Positions 41,885-50,261 of a DNA stretch of 64,000 nucleotides are shown one piece after another (position 1 is the first letter of the stretch; each line of letters starts with the position of its first letter). The position numbers were made by a program, and so were the translations under genes. Origin of the DNA: Kitasatospora paranensis. GTDB taxonomy: Bacteria > Actinomycetota > Actinomycetes > Streptomycetales > Streptomycetaceae. The notes beneath the pieces were generated by a model, which was not told the DNA's origin, did not search any database, and saw only the letters and a list, made by a program, of their open reading frames with translations. The stretch lies in the NCBI RefSeq assembly GCF_039544005.1, contig NZ_BAABKV010000001.1, forward strand, positions 1,798,001-1,862,000, written 5' to 3'.

Positions 41885-41939
41885 GTTGACACCACGTCAG
41901 GGCCAGGATCAGGATGGTCATTGTTGGCAATGGTTTTCG
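41885..41939 (+). promoter_or_regulatory. Promoter and Zur-like box of the SCO5389-family gene
   Basis: TTGACA (41885-41890) is followed after 19 bp by CAGGAT (41910-41915). Downstream, TGGCAATGGTTTTCG (41925-41939) matches 12 of 15 positions of a Zur-type consensus (TGAAAATGGTTTTCA), although its own symmetry is weak. The Fur-family assignment is tentative. Confidence 0.4.
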
Positions 41940-41968
41940 CTTCCAATAACTGTCGAATGGAGCCACCC

Positions 41969-42357
41969 ATGTCCCTGAACGTCCCCACCGCCCTGCTGGA
42001 GAAGGCCGAGCACGGCGAGGTCGACGACGCCGAGTTCATCGACACCGTCCGCACCTCGCTGCCGTACGCGTACCGGCTGGTCGCCGAGCTGACGGACGAA
42101 CTGCACGACTCCCCGAGGAGTTCGCCGACAACACGGTCGCGCCGAGCGAGGCCGAGCGGGCCGAACTGCTGCGCGCGATGGCCAGTGACGCGATCCGCGG
42201 CAGCCTGGAGCGGCACTTCGACGTCGTGCTGGCCTTCCAGAACTGCCACCGGGTGGCGGTCTTCCGTCCGGGCGGCGAGCAGGGCGAGGCGTACCGGCGC
42301 TTCACCTCCGTCCGCGCCCAGCTGCTCAACCAGGTGCCGGGCCTGCGCAGCTGCTGA
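41969..42357 (+). CDS. SCO5389-family protein (frameshifted in this assembly)
   Basis: About 129 residues after repair. The N-terminus MSLNVPTALLEKAEHGEVDD and the later AMASDAIRGSLERHFDVVLA, FQNCHRVAVFRPG and FTSVRAQLLNQVPGLRSC match the SCO5389 family of streptomycetes. The frame breaks in the C run at 42111-42114. One more C gives HDSPEEFADNTVAPSEAERA. The function of the family is unknown, and the protein is small, acidic and soluble. The upstream region holds a TTGACA/CAGGAT promoter and a possible Fur-family box. Confidence 0.82.
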
Positions 42358-42414
42358 CGCCAGGCAGGCGGGCGGGTGGGCAGGACGGACGGGTGGGCAG
42401 CGGACCGGCGGGCG

Positions 42415-43020
42415 TCAGCCCGCGGTGTGCAGCGGGTCGGCCGGATCCCGGCCCAGCAGGCCGAGCAGCCGGGTCTGCGCGTCCGCTCCGGGCGGCACCG
42501 GAACGGGCGGGCCGAACACTCCGGAGGAGGCCAGCCCGTCGGCGTACGGCGTCACCTGGGCGAGCGCGAACTCGGCCGCCGCCGGGTCGATCCCGGCATC
42601 GGCGCCGACCCCGACCGCCAGGTCCCAGGCGTGCACGATCGCGTCCACCGTCATCTCCCGGCAGTAGTCGAGCGACGGGCGCTCGCCGTAGGAGAGGTGC
42701 ACGGTGCGCTGCAGCGCCCCCGGCTCCGCGAACGCCGCCAGGGCCGCCGCGGCGCAGGCCGTCCACACCCCGGCGGGATCGTCGCCGAGGACGTCGCCGT
42801 CGAAGCGGTCGCCGACCTCGGCGACCGTCCGGCCGGCCAGCAGCGCGGGGGCCCACAGCTGCTCGGAGGCCACGTGGTTGGCCAGCTCCCGCACGCTCCA
42901 GTCGGCGCACGGCGTCGGCCCCGGCCACAGCGCGCCGTCGGCCGCCGCCCGTACCTGGCGGCCGACGGCCTCCTGCGCGTTCTCGTAGAAGTGCAGCACC
43001 TCGTCGACATGAACGACCAT
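42415..43020 (-). CDS. TIGR03086/mycothiol-transferase-like (DinB-type) protein
   Basis: A 201-residue protein of the maleylpyruvate isomerase/mycothiol-dependent group (TIGR03086). Markers are WPGPTPCADWSVRELANHVA, AFAEPGALQRTVHLSYGERP, and TVDAIVHAWDLAVGVGADAG. The metal-binding His residues of the DinB-like bundle would be those in ANHV and VHAWDL. Such proteins often use mycothiol as cofactor. The substrate is unknown. It is divergent from an alpha/beta hydrolase gene with only 72 bp between the starts. Confidence 0.83.
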   Translation of the reverse strand: MVVHVDEVLHFYENAQEAVGRQVRAAADGALWPGPTPCADWSVRELANHVASEQLWAPALLAGRTVAEVGDRFDGDVLGDDPAGVWTACAAAALAAFAEPGALQRTVHLSYGERPSLDYCREMTVDAIVHAWDLAVGVGADAGIDPAAAEFALAQVTPYADGLASSGVFGPPVPVPPGADAQTRLLGLLGRDPADPLHTAG

Positions 43021-43092
43021 GCCTCCACCTTTCACCCGATCGGCCGACCCGGCACCTGGAACCCCGGCCGGCGCCCGGACGTGGTGACCGGC

Positions 43093-43857
43093 ATGGAGCG
43101 ATTCCACCTCGACACCGACGGCGAACGGATCGCCGCCGTCCACCTGCCGCCCGCCGTGCCGGGCCCACCGGTCACCGCCGTGGTGCTGCACGGCGCCGGG
43201 GACAGCCACCAGGGTTGGCTGGAGGCGCTGCTCCACGACCTCGCGGGCCGCGGCTGCCGGGTGCTGGCCCTCGACTTCTCCGGCCACGGCGCGAGCACCG
43301 GCACCCTCGCCGAGCTGTCGCTGCGGCGCCGGCTGCGCCAGGCGGCGGCGCTGATCGACCGGCGGGCCGGCGCGGACGACCTGGTGCTGACCGGCTTCAG
43401 CATGAGCGGCCAGACCGTCGCCGACCTCACCGCGTCCTACGGCCCCCGGGTGCGGGCGATCGGGCTGTGCGCGCCCGCCGTCTACCCGCGGGCCGCGTGG
43501 GAGCTGCCGTTCGGCGCCGGGTTCACCGAGGCGATCCGGCGGCCTGGCGCGTGGCGGGACTCGGCCGCCCTGACGTCGCTGCGGGCGTTCACCGGACGCT
43601 CCGTGCTGGCCGTCCCCGGCCACGACGACGTCATTCCGGCCGCGGTGACCGTCGCCGTGGCGGACGCCCTCGCCGCCCGGTCCGCGTTCACCCGCCTGGA
43701 TCTGCCGCGGGCCGGGCACGCGCTGGCCCGGCGGTTCGGCGAACACCCCGCCGAACGGCGGCGGTTCGTCGCCGCCCTGCTCGGCGCGGACGGCGCGGAC
43801 GGCGCGGGCCGACCGACCGGCACCGGCCTGCCGCGGGCGCCGCGCCGGACGGCATGA
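43093..43857 (+). CDS. Alpha/beta hydrolase
   Basis: A 254-residue hydrolase. The oxyanion region is VVLHGAGDSHQGWLEALLHD, followed by CRVLALDFSGHGAST and the nucleophile elbow LVLTGFSMSGQTVADL (GFSMSG). The acid is likely in PGHDDVIP and the base in LPRAGHALARRFG. ATG 43093 is listed; a GTG at 43081 is in frame. It starts 72 bp from the divergent TIGR03086-like gene. The substrate is unknown and no signal peptide is seen. Confidence 0.85.
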   Translation: MERFHLDTDGERIAAVHLPPAVPGPPVTAVVLHGAGDSHQGWLEALLHDLAGRGCRVLALDFSGHGASTGTLAELSLRRRLRQAAALIDRRAGADDLVLTGFSMSGQTVADLTASYGPRVRAIGLCAPAVYPRAAWELPFGAGFTEAIRRPGAWRDSAALTSLRAFTGRSVLAVPGHDDVIPAAVTVAVADALAARSAFTRLDLPRAGHALARRFGEHPAERRRFVAALLGADGADGAGRPTGTGLPRAPRRTA

Positions 43858-43899
43858 TGGACGCCGTCAGCCCCGCCCCCGTGCAGGAGGTCAGCCGCC

Positions 43900-44835
43900 G
43901 TGCGCAGCCCGGTCACCGTCATCGGCGAATGTGTCGCCGACGCCTTCACCGACGCCGCCGGCAGCGGCCCCGGCGAGCTCGCGCTGCGGGTCCACCCGGG
44001 CGGCGGGCCCGCCAACACCGCGGTGGCCCTCGCCCGGCTCGGCACACCCACCCGCTTCCGCGGCCGGCTGTCGGGCGACGTGTTCGGACGGCTGTTCCGC
44101 AGTCAGCTGGAGGGCTCCGGGGTCGACCTCACCGGCTGCGTGGCGGCGCCCGAGCCCAGCACCCTGGCCGTCGCCGAACTCGACGCCGAGGGCCGGGCCG
44201 TCTACTCGTTCCACGCGGAGGGCACCGCCGACTTCCAGTGGACCGCCGCGGAGCTGGCGGCCCGGCCGGCCGACGGCTCGGTCTGCGTGCACACCGGGTC
44301 GCTCGCGCTCGCCCGCGATCCGGGCGGCCCGGCGATCGAGGAGTTCCTGGCGGCCGCGGCGGCCACCGCGACGGTGTCCGTCGACCCCAACGTGCGGCCC
44401 CTGCTGGTCGACCCGGCGCGGTACCGGGAGCGGCTGCCGCGCTGGTGCGAGCTGGCCGACCTGCTGCGGCTCAGCTCCGACGACCTCGACCACCTGTATC
44501 CGGGCAGGCCGCTGGAGGAGGTCTGCGACCGCTTCCACGCCGCGGGGACGCCGCTGGTCGTCATCACGCTGGGCGCGGACGGAGCGCTGGCGTCACTGGA
44601 CGGCACGCGGATCACGGTGCCGGCGGTGCCGGTCACGGTGGTCGACACCGTCGGTGCGGGGGACGCGTTCACCGCGGGGCTGCTGCACCACCTGGGCGGG
44701 CGCGGCCTGCTCGGTGGGCGCCCGGCCGGCCTGACCGTGGACGAGACCGCCGCGGCCTGCCGGTTCGCCGCCCGGGTGGCCGCGCTGACCTGCGCGGTGC
44801 CGGGACCGAACCCGCCGTGGGCCGACCGGCTCTGA
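43900..44835 (+). CDS. PfkB-family carbohydrate kinase (fructokinase-like)
   Basis: A 311-residue ribokinase/PfkB-type sugar kinase. The N-terminal signature is LRVHPGGGPANTAVALARLG, and the C-terminal signature with the catalytic Asp is VVDTVGAGDAFTAGLLHHLG. SVDPNVRPLLVDPARYRER and LRLSSDDLDHLYPG fit fructokinase-type members. It would phosphorylate a sugar with ATP, fructose being the most likely guess. GTG 43900 lies 42 bp after the hydrolase gene, so co-transcription is possible. A strong hairpin follows. Confidence 0.88.
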   Translation: MRSPVTVIGECVADAFTDAAGSGPGELALRVHPGGGPANTAVALARLGTPTRFRGRLSGDVFGRLFRSQLEGSGVDLTGCVAAPEPSTLAVAELDAEGRAVYSFHAEGTADFQWTAAELAARPADGSVCVHTGSLALARDPGGPAIEEFLAAAAATATVSVDPNVRPLLVDPARYRERLPRWCELADLLRLSSDDLDHLYPGRPLEEVCDRFHAAGTPLVVITLGADGALASLDGTRITVPAVPVTVVDTVGAGDAFTAGLLHHLGGRGLLGGRPAGLTVDETAAACRFAARVAALTCAVPGPNPPWADRL

Positions 44836-44858
44836 CCACCGGCCGTACCCGCCACGCA

Positions 44859-44896
44859 CCGGGGCCGGCGCCGCGTCGCCGCCGCGCCGGCCCCGG
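44859..44896. terminator. Bidirectional hairpin between PfkB and DJ-1 genes
   Basis: Perfect 13-bp arms CCGGGGCCGGCGC (44859-44871) and GCGCCGGCCCCGG (44884-44896) with a 12-nt loop, between two convergent genes. Confidence 0.7.
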
Positions 44897-44914
44897 GTGG
44901 CCGTGCTGCTCCGG

Positions 44915-45481
44915 CTACTCCACCGGCGCCTTGTCGCGCAGTACCTCGATGAAGGCGCGCATCCAGCCCGGGTGGTCCGGCCAGGCCCGGGCGGAGACCA
45001 CGACACCGTCGACGACGGCCTCGCCGTCGACGTAACCGGCCCCGCCGGCGACGACGTCGGGCTCCAGGGCCGGGTAGGCGGCCGTGCGGCGGCCGGCGAG
45101 TGCCCCGCCGACCAGGGAGATCAGCGGGCCGTGGCAGATCTGCGCGATCGGCTTGTCGAGCTCGAAGAAGTGCGCCACGATCCGCTGCACGTCGGCGTTG
45201 TTGCGCAGGTACTCCGGCGCCCGGCCGCCCGGGATGACCAGCGCGACGTAGTCGGCCGGGTCGACGTCGGCGACGGCGACGTCGGCGGGCCAGGTGTAAC
45301 CCGGCTTCTCGGTGTACGTGTCGAAGCCGTCGACGAAGTCGTGCACGACGAACTGCAGGGTCTTCCTGGACGGTGCCGCGATGTGCACCTCGTACCCCTC
45401 CTCCCGCAGCCGCTGGTAGGGGTAGAAGACCTCCAGCGACTCCGCCGCGTCACCGGTGACGATCAGAACCTTGGCTGCCAT
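44915..45481 (-). CDS. DJ-1/PfpI family protein
   Basis: A 188-residue DJ-1/PfpI superfamily protein. The nucleophilic elbow is AQICHGPLISLVGG with the conserved Cys. KVLIVTGDAAESLEVFYPYQ and ALVIPGGRAPEYLRNNADVQ are also diagnostic. VVVSARAWPDHPGWMRAFIE closes the domain. Family activities include deglycase-, protease- and hydratase-like reactions, and which applies here is not evident. It is convergent with the PfkB gene, with a hairpin terminator between them. Confidence 0.88.
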   Translation of the reverse strand: MAAKVLIVTGDAAESLEVFYPYQRLREEGYEVHIAAPSRKTLQFVVHDFVDGFDTYTEKPGYTWPADVAVADVDPADYVALVIPGGRAPEYLRNNADVQRIVAHFFELDKPIAQICHGPLISLVGGALAGRRTAAYPALEPDVVAGGAGYVDGEAVVDGVVVSARAWPDHPGWMRAFIEVLRDKAPVE

Positions 45482-45748
45482 GCCGGCGGTACCGTCCCTT
45501 CGCTGCGCCCACCTGCTGTGAGCCCCGACACACACTGCCGTCCGTCGGGCCGCCGGGCAATGCGGCGCGCGATGCACGGGCGGCGTGCGCTGCCTGCTCC
45601 GGCGTGCGCCTGCTGTGCGCTCCTGGACCTTGACACGCGCCCCCGCCGTTCGGACGGTCGGGTCAGCCCGGCGGACGCGCTCCGCGAGCGTCCGGCGGGG
45701 CCGGCGCCTAGCGTGCAGATGAGTCGTGTCCCTGGCCCGGAGGTCGCC

Positions 45749-46540
45749 ATGAAGTGCTCGCAGATCGTGGGCTCCAGCACGGTCGCCAACCTGCGCGACC
45801 TGGGCGGCATCGAGTTCCCCGGCGGCCGGATCAGGGCCGGCCGGGTGTTCCGCTCCGGCGGGCTGGACCGGCTGGACGCGGCCGCCGATCCGGTCTTCGC
45901 CCGGCTGGGCGTCCGGACGGTGATCGACCTGCGCACCGAACGGGAACGCACCGAGCGGCCGGACCGGATGCCCGGCGGCGCCCACCTGCTGGTCGCCGAC
46001 GTGATGGCCGATCCCACCGGCACCGGCACGGCCGCCCGGCTGGCCGCGGTGCTCGCCGACCCGGCTGCGTCGGACGGCGAGTTCCGGTCCGGCGGCGCGG
46101 CCCGCGCGCTGGAGGCCGGATACCGGGCGTTCGTGACGGCCGAGTCGGCGCGGCGCGCCTACCGGCAGGTGGTGACCGCGCTGGCCCACCGGGAGGGCGG
46201 CCCGGTGCTGTTCCACTGCACGGCCGGCAAGGACCGCACCGGCTGGGCGACGGCGCTCGTCCTGCTGCTGCTCGGCGCGGACGTGCGGACGGTCGAGGCG
46301 GAGTACCTGTCGGTGGGGGCGGCCGTCCGGGCCGAGTTCGCGCCGCTGGTGGCGGAGTTCACCGCAGCCGGCGGCGATCCGGAGATCGCCGACGCGGTGT
46401 TCGGCGTCAGGCCCGGCTACCTGCACGCCGCCCTGCAGGCGGTGGCCGACGGCTGGGGCGACGCGGAGTGCTACGCCCGGGCCGCGCTCGGCCTCAAGGA
46501 CGAGACCCTCGGCCGTCTCCGGGAGAACCTGACGCTCTGA
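45749..46540 (+). CDS. Tyrosine/serine protein phosphatase (atypical PTP)
   Basis: A 263-residue phosphatase of the Y_phosphatase3 group. The P-loop is LFHCTAGKDRTGWATAL (Cx5R with a Lys inside), as in MptpB-like triple-specificity phosphatases that also act on phosphoinositides. NLRDLGGIEFPGGRIRAGRV, FRSGGLDRLD and TVIDLRTERE are the usual N-terminal markers. GGAGG lies 6 nt before the ATG at 45749. There is a TAGCGT box about 35 bp upstream. No secretion signal is seen. Confidence 0.9.
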   Translation: MKCSQIVGSSTVANLRDLGGIEFPGGRIRAGRVFRSGGLDRLDAAADPVFARLGVRTVIDLRTERERTERPDRMPGGAHLLVADVMADPTGTGTAARLAAVLADPAASDGEFRSGGAARALEAGYRAFVTAESARRAYRQVVTALAHREGGPVLFHCTAGKDRTGWATALVLLLLGADVRTVEAEYLSVGAAVRAEFAPLVAEFTAAGGDPEIADAVFGVRPGYLHAALQAVADGWGDAECYARAALGLKDETLGRLRENLTL

Positions 46541-46595
46541 CCGGCCGCGCGGGGCCGTCCCGGCGGCGCGGGTCCGTCCCGGCCGGCACCGGGGG

Positions 46596-47591
46596 TCAGC
46601 GGGAGGTCCAGGCGAGCAGGGCCTCCAGTGGCAGGGTGTTGGCCACCCGGTCGGCGGGGACGCCCGCGGCCGCGGCCCGGGCGCAGCCGTAGGCCTGCCA
46701 GTCCAGCTGGCCAGGGGCGTGGGCGTCGGTGTCGACGGAGAACAGGCAGCCGGCCTCCAGCGCGCGGGCGATCAGCCGGGAGGGCGGGTCGCGGCGCTCG
46801 GGACGGCAGTTGATCTCGACCGCGGTGCCGGTCGCGGCGCAGGCGGTGAACACCGCGTCGGCGTCGAACCGGGACTCGGCGCGGGCCCGCTTGCCGCCGA
46901 CCAGGCGGCCGGTGCAGTGGCCGAGGACGTCCACCAGCGGGTTGCGCACGGCGGCGACCATCCGCCGGGTCATGGCGGTCGGTTCCATCGCCAGCTTGGA
47001 GTGGACGGAGGCGACCACCAGGTCGAGTTCGGCGAGCAGGTCCTCGTCCTGGTCGAGACCGCCGTCGTCGAGGATGTCGCACTCGATGCCGGTGAGCAGC
47101 CGGAAGGGCGCAAGGGCGCGGTTGACCTCGGCGACCTCGGCGATCTGGGCGCGCAGCCGTTCGGCGGTGAGTCCGCGGGCGACGGTGAGGCGCGGCGAGT
47201 GGTCGGTGAGCACGGCCCACTCGTGGCCGAGGGCGCGGGCGGTGCGGGCCATGGTCGCGATCGGGCTGCCGCCGTCGGACCAATCGGAGTGCAGGTGGCA
47301 GTCGCCGCGCAGGGCCGCCCGCAGCTCCTCGCCGCCCTCGGCGAGGGGGCCGGCGCGTGCCATGAGGTCGGCGAGATAGCCGGGGGTCCCGCCGGTCGAG
47401 GCCTCGGCGATGACCTGGGCGGTGACCGGCCCGACGCCGGGCAGCCGGGCGGCGCTCGCGGTGTCGACGGGCCCGTCGGGGAGGCCGCGGGCGGCGTGGG
47501 CGGCGGTGCGGAAGGCCTTCACCCGGTACGGGGAGGCGTCCTCGCGCTCCAGCAGGAAGGCGATGCGTTCCAGGGCGGCGACCGGCTCCAT
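46596..47591 (-). CDS. PHP-domain protein with N-terminal helix-hairpin-helix (PolX C-terminal-like)
   Basis: A 331-residue protein resembling the C-terminal half of bacterial PolX without the polymerase. Residues 1-85 have ASPYRVKAFRTAAHAARGLP and a helix-hairpin-helix LPGVGPVTAQVIAEA. The PHP metal site includes GDCHLHSDWSDGG, VLTDHSPRL, LTGIECDIL, VVASVHSKL, DVLGHCTG and VDTDAHAPG. PHP domains of this group can act as exonucleases or AP endonucleases in repair, or as phosphatases. It is convergent with the phosphatase gene and divergent from the diiron oxygenase gene. Confidence 0.87.
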   Translation of the reverse strand: MEPVAALERIAFLLEREDASPYRVKAFRTAAHAARGLPDGPVDTASAARLPGVGPVTAQVIAEASTGGTPGYLADLMARAGPLAEGGEELRAALRGDCHLHSDWSDGGSPIATMARTARALGHEWAVLTDHSPRLTVARGLTAERLRAQIAEVAEVNRALAPFRLLTGIECDILDDGGLDQDEDLLAELDLVVASVHSKLAMEPTAMTRRMVAAVRNPLVDVLGHCTGRLVGGKRARAESRFDADAVFTACAATGTAVEINCRPERRDPPSRLIARALEAGCLFSVDTDAHAPGQLDWQAYGCARAAAAGVPADRVANTLPLEALLAWTSR

Positions 47592-47645
47592 GGGCCCAGT
47601 GTGGCGGGGTTCGCGGCAGGCCGCTCCCGGACGCGGGAGGCCTTG

Positions 47646-47651
47646 TTGACA
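47646..47651 (+). promoter_or_regulatory. -35 element TTGACA upstream of the diiron oxygenase gene
   Basis: A perfect TTGACA lies 64 bp before the ATG at 47716, in an AT-richer stretch, but no clear -10 follows. Confidence 0.35.
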
Positions 47652-47715
47652 GGGCGTCTAACTGGTTGACTGCTGGCGACCTCCGCCCGGCACCCCCACC
47701 CTCACCGGAGCCCCG

Positions 47716-48621
47716 ATGCGCGACGCCACGCCGACCCAGGACCGCGAGACCAACGCCGAACGCCTGCTGCGCGCCTCCGCGAAGCACACCTACGACCCGC
47801 TCACCGCGATCGACTGGGACGCCCCCGTCGATCCGGACGACTTCGCCCTGCCGGCGCACCGGGTCTCGCTGCACGGCACCCCGCTGTGGTCCCGGCTGAC
47901 GCCCCGGCAGCAGGCGCAGCTCAGCGTGCACCAGTTCGCCTCCAGCGCGGCGGCCGGCATCTGGTTCGAGCTGGTGCTGATGGAGGGGCTGATCCGGCAC
48001 GTCTACGACGACGACCTGACCACCCCGCACGCCCAGTACGCGCTGACCGAGGTGGCCGACGAGTGCCGGCACTCGACGATGTTCGCCCGCTACATCACCG
48101 CCACCGGCTACCCCTCGGCGCGGGCCTCCGCCCGGGCGCAGCGCCGCGGGAAGATCCACTTCCTGCTGAACGACACCACGCTGACCTTCGCCGGGGCGAT
48201 CTTCGTCGAGGAGTTCACCGACGCGATGCAGCGCGAGATGATCCGCGACGAGTCGCTCCAGCCACTGGCGCGCGCGGTGGCCCGGATCCACGTGGTGGAG
48301 GAGGCCCGGCACATCGGCTTCGCCAAGCCGGAGCTGGAGCGCCGGTGGGCGGCGATGACCCCGGCGCGGCGGGCGGTGTTCCGGCGCGGGCTGGTGGTGA
48401 TGGCCCGGCTCGCGGTGGCCGAACTGGTGCAGCCGCGGGTGTACGCGCTGGCCGGGCTGGACACCCGGGAGGCCCGCCGGGCGGCCGCGCAGAACCCGGC
48501 GTGGCAGCAGACCCGGGTGGACTGGGCGCGCAAGGCGATGACGTTCTTCACCGACATCGGCGTGATCGACCGGCGGACGGCGCCGCAGTGGCGCCGGGCC
48601 GGCCTGCTCGGCCCGCACTGA
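47716..48621 (+). CDS. AurF-like diiron oxygenase
   Basis: A 301-residue ferritin-like diiron enzyme of the AurF family. Iron ligands are visible as paired ExxH motifs in EVADECRHSTMFARY and HVVEEARHIGFAKPE, with further Glu residues in WFELVLMEGLIRHVYDDD and FVEEFTDAMQRE. AurF oxidises arylamines to nitro groups. Homologues outside clusters have unknown substrates. No biosynthetic genes surround it, but a DHA2 exporter starts 74 bp downstream on the same strand and may share its transcript or purpose. Confidence 0.83.
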   Translation: MRDATPTQDRETNAERLLRASAKHTYDPLTAIDWDAPVDPDDFALPAHRVSLHGTPLWSRLTPRQQAQLSVHQFASSAAAGIWFELVLMEGLIRHVYDDDLTTPHAQYALTEVADECRHSTMFARYITATGYPSARASARAQRRGKIHFLLNDTTLTFAGAIFVEEFTDAMQREMIRDESLQPLARAVARIHVVEEARHIGFAKPELERRWAAMTPARRAVFRRGLVVMARLAVAELVQPRVYALAGLDTREARRAAAQNPAWQQTRVDWARKAMTFFTDIGVIDRRTAPQWRRAGLLGPH

Positions 48622-48695
48622 GCGGCGGCAGCGCCCCCAGGGCGATCCGCCCGAGCGGGGTGCGGCCGGGGGCGTTCGTGGCGCAGGATCGGAGG

Positions 48696-50186
48696 GTGGA
48701 CGGCAACGGAACGGCAGAGGGACTCCGGCTCGGCTCGGCACGCGCCCGGTGGGTGCTGCTGGCGACGGTGCTCGGGTCCGGCATGGCGATGCTCGACGGC
48801 ACGGTGGTCAACGTCGCCCTGCCACGCATCGGCGAGGACCTGGACGCGTCGCTGGCGCAGCTCCAGTGGACGGTCAACGCCTATCTGCTCACCCTCGCCG
48901 CGCTGATCCTGCTCGGCGGTTCGCTGGGCGACCGGTACGGACGGCGCAAGGTGTTCGTGATCGGGGTCTGCTGGTTCGCGGCGGCCTCCGCGATCTGCGC
49001 CGCGGCGCCGACCATCGAGGTGCTGATCGCGGCCCGGGCCCTGCAGGGCGTCGGCGGCGCGCTGCTGACCCCCGGCTCGCTCGCCATGCTGCAGGCGGTC
49101 TTCCAGCCCGACGACCGGGCCGGCGCGGTTGGCGCCTGGTCGGGGCTGGGCGGGGTGGCCGCCGCGGTGGGCCCGTTCCTCGGCGGATGGCTGGTGAGCG
49201 GCCCGGGCTGGCGGTGGATCTTCCTGCTGAACGTGCCGGTGGCCGTCGTGGTGGTCGCCGTCTCGGCCCGGCACGTCCCGGAGACCCGGGATCCGGACGA
49301 CCCGGGCCGCTTCGATGTCCGCGGCGCCGTGCTCGCCGCCCTCGCCCTCGCCGGGGTGACGTACGCGCTCACCGACGTCAGCAGCGCCGCGGCCCCGGCC
49401 GCCGGGCTGCTCGGGGTGCTCTGCGGGGTCGCGTTCGTGCTGGTGGAGCGACGCACCCCGCACGCGATGCTGCCGATGGAGCTCTTCTCCTCGCGCCTGT
49501 TCAGCTCGGTGAACCTGGTGACGCTCTGCGTGTACGCCGCCTTCAGCGGGATCTTCCTGCTGCTGACGGTGCAGCTGCAGATCGTCTCGGGCTTCAGCCC
49601 GCTGACGGCGGGTGTGGCGCTGGTGCCGATCACCCTGCTGATGCTGGCGTTCTCCAGTCGCGCCGGCCGGCTGGGCCGCACCGTCGGCCCGCGGCTGCCG
49701 CTGTTCCTCGGCCCGATGATCTGTGCCGCCGGGGTGCTGTTGATGCTGCGGATCGGGCCGGGCGCGTCCTACTGGACGGACGTGCTGCCGGCCGTGACCG
49801 TCCTCGGGGCCGGCATGACGCTGCTCGTGGCGCCGCTGACCGCGACCGTCCTGGCCGCGGTGGACGTCCGGCGGGCCGGCATCGCCAGCGGGGTCAACAA
49901 CGCGGCGGCGCGCGCCGCCGGACTGCTCGCCGTGGCGGCCCTGCCGGCGCTGGCCGGTCTGAGCGGAAGCGCCTACCGGGTGCCGGCCGAGGTCGACGAC
50001 GCGTTCCGCACCGCGATGCTGATCTGCGCCGGCCTGCTCGCCACCGGTGGCCTGCTGGCCCTGCTCACCATCCGCAGCGACGCGCTGGAGCCCGAACGGG
50101 AGATCGCCGAACCCAACTGCGGCTGGCGGTGCGACACCACGACCCCGCCCATGGACCCGGGGCACCCGGTCGACCGGGCCGGCTGA
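48696..50186 (+). CDS. MFS exporter of the DHA2/EmrB-QacA type
   Basis: A 496-residue drug:proton antiporter with about 14 hydrophobic segments. Motif D1 is MLDGTVVNVALPRI, then QLQWTVNAYLLTLAALILLG, motif A GSLGDRYGRRKVFVIG and motif C-like PFLGGWLVSGPGWRWIFLLN. These are standard for EmrB/QacA exporters. GTG 48696 is listed because CAGGAT (48684-48689) ends 6 nt upstream and the SD-like GGAGG touches the start codon, suggesting a leaderless start. A GTG at 48678 is possible. The substrate is unknown. Confidence 0.87.
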   Translation: MDGNGTAEGLRLGSARARWVLLATVLGSGMAMLDGTVVNVALPRIGEDLDASLAQLQWTVNAYLLTLAALILLGGSLGDRYGRRKVFVIGVCWFAAASAICAAAPTIEVLIAARALQGVGGALLTPGSLAMLQAVFQPDDRAGAVGAWSGLGGVAAAVGPFLGGWLVSGPGWRWIFLLNVPVAVVVVAVSARHVPETRDPDDPGRFDVRGAVLAALALAGVTYALTDVSSAAAPAAGLLGVLCGVAFVLVERRTPHAMLPMELFSSRLFSSVNLVTLCVYAAFSGIFLLLTVQLQIVSGFSPLTAGVALVPITLLMLAFSSRAGRLGRTVGPRLPLFLGPMICAAGVLLMLRIGPGASYWTDVLPAVTVLGAGMTLLVAPLTATVLAAVDVRRAGIASGVNNAAARAAGLLAVAALPALAGLSGSAYRVPAEVDDAFRTAMLICAGLLATGGLLALLTIRSDALEPEREIAEPNCGWRCDTTTPPMDPGHPVDRAG

Positions 50187-50190
50187 CCGA

Positions 50191-50228
50191 CAGGGGCGCG
50201 GAGGACTGCGCAGTCCTCCGCGCCCCTG
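50191..50228. terminator. 38-bp perfect palindrome between DHA2 and purB
   Basis: CAGGGGCGCGGAGGACTGCG is followed immediately by its exact reverse complement counterpart, with no loop. It lies between two convergent genes and should act in both directions. Its core resembles the CAGGGGCGCGGGGAACTGCG element found twice at 51825 and 51974. Confidence 0.75.
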
Positions 50229-50261
50229 GGGGCGTGCCCCGGAGAGTCCCGGGGAGAGCCG

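Noticed and set aside
47716..50186. Part of a secondary-metabolite cluster
   Set aside because: An AurF-like oxygenase and an exporter occur together, but purB, NDH-2, PHP and phosphatase genes surround them and no synthase, carrier or tailoring genes are present.
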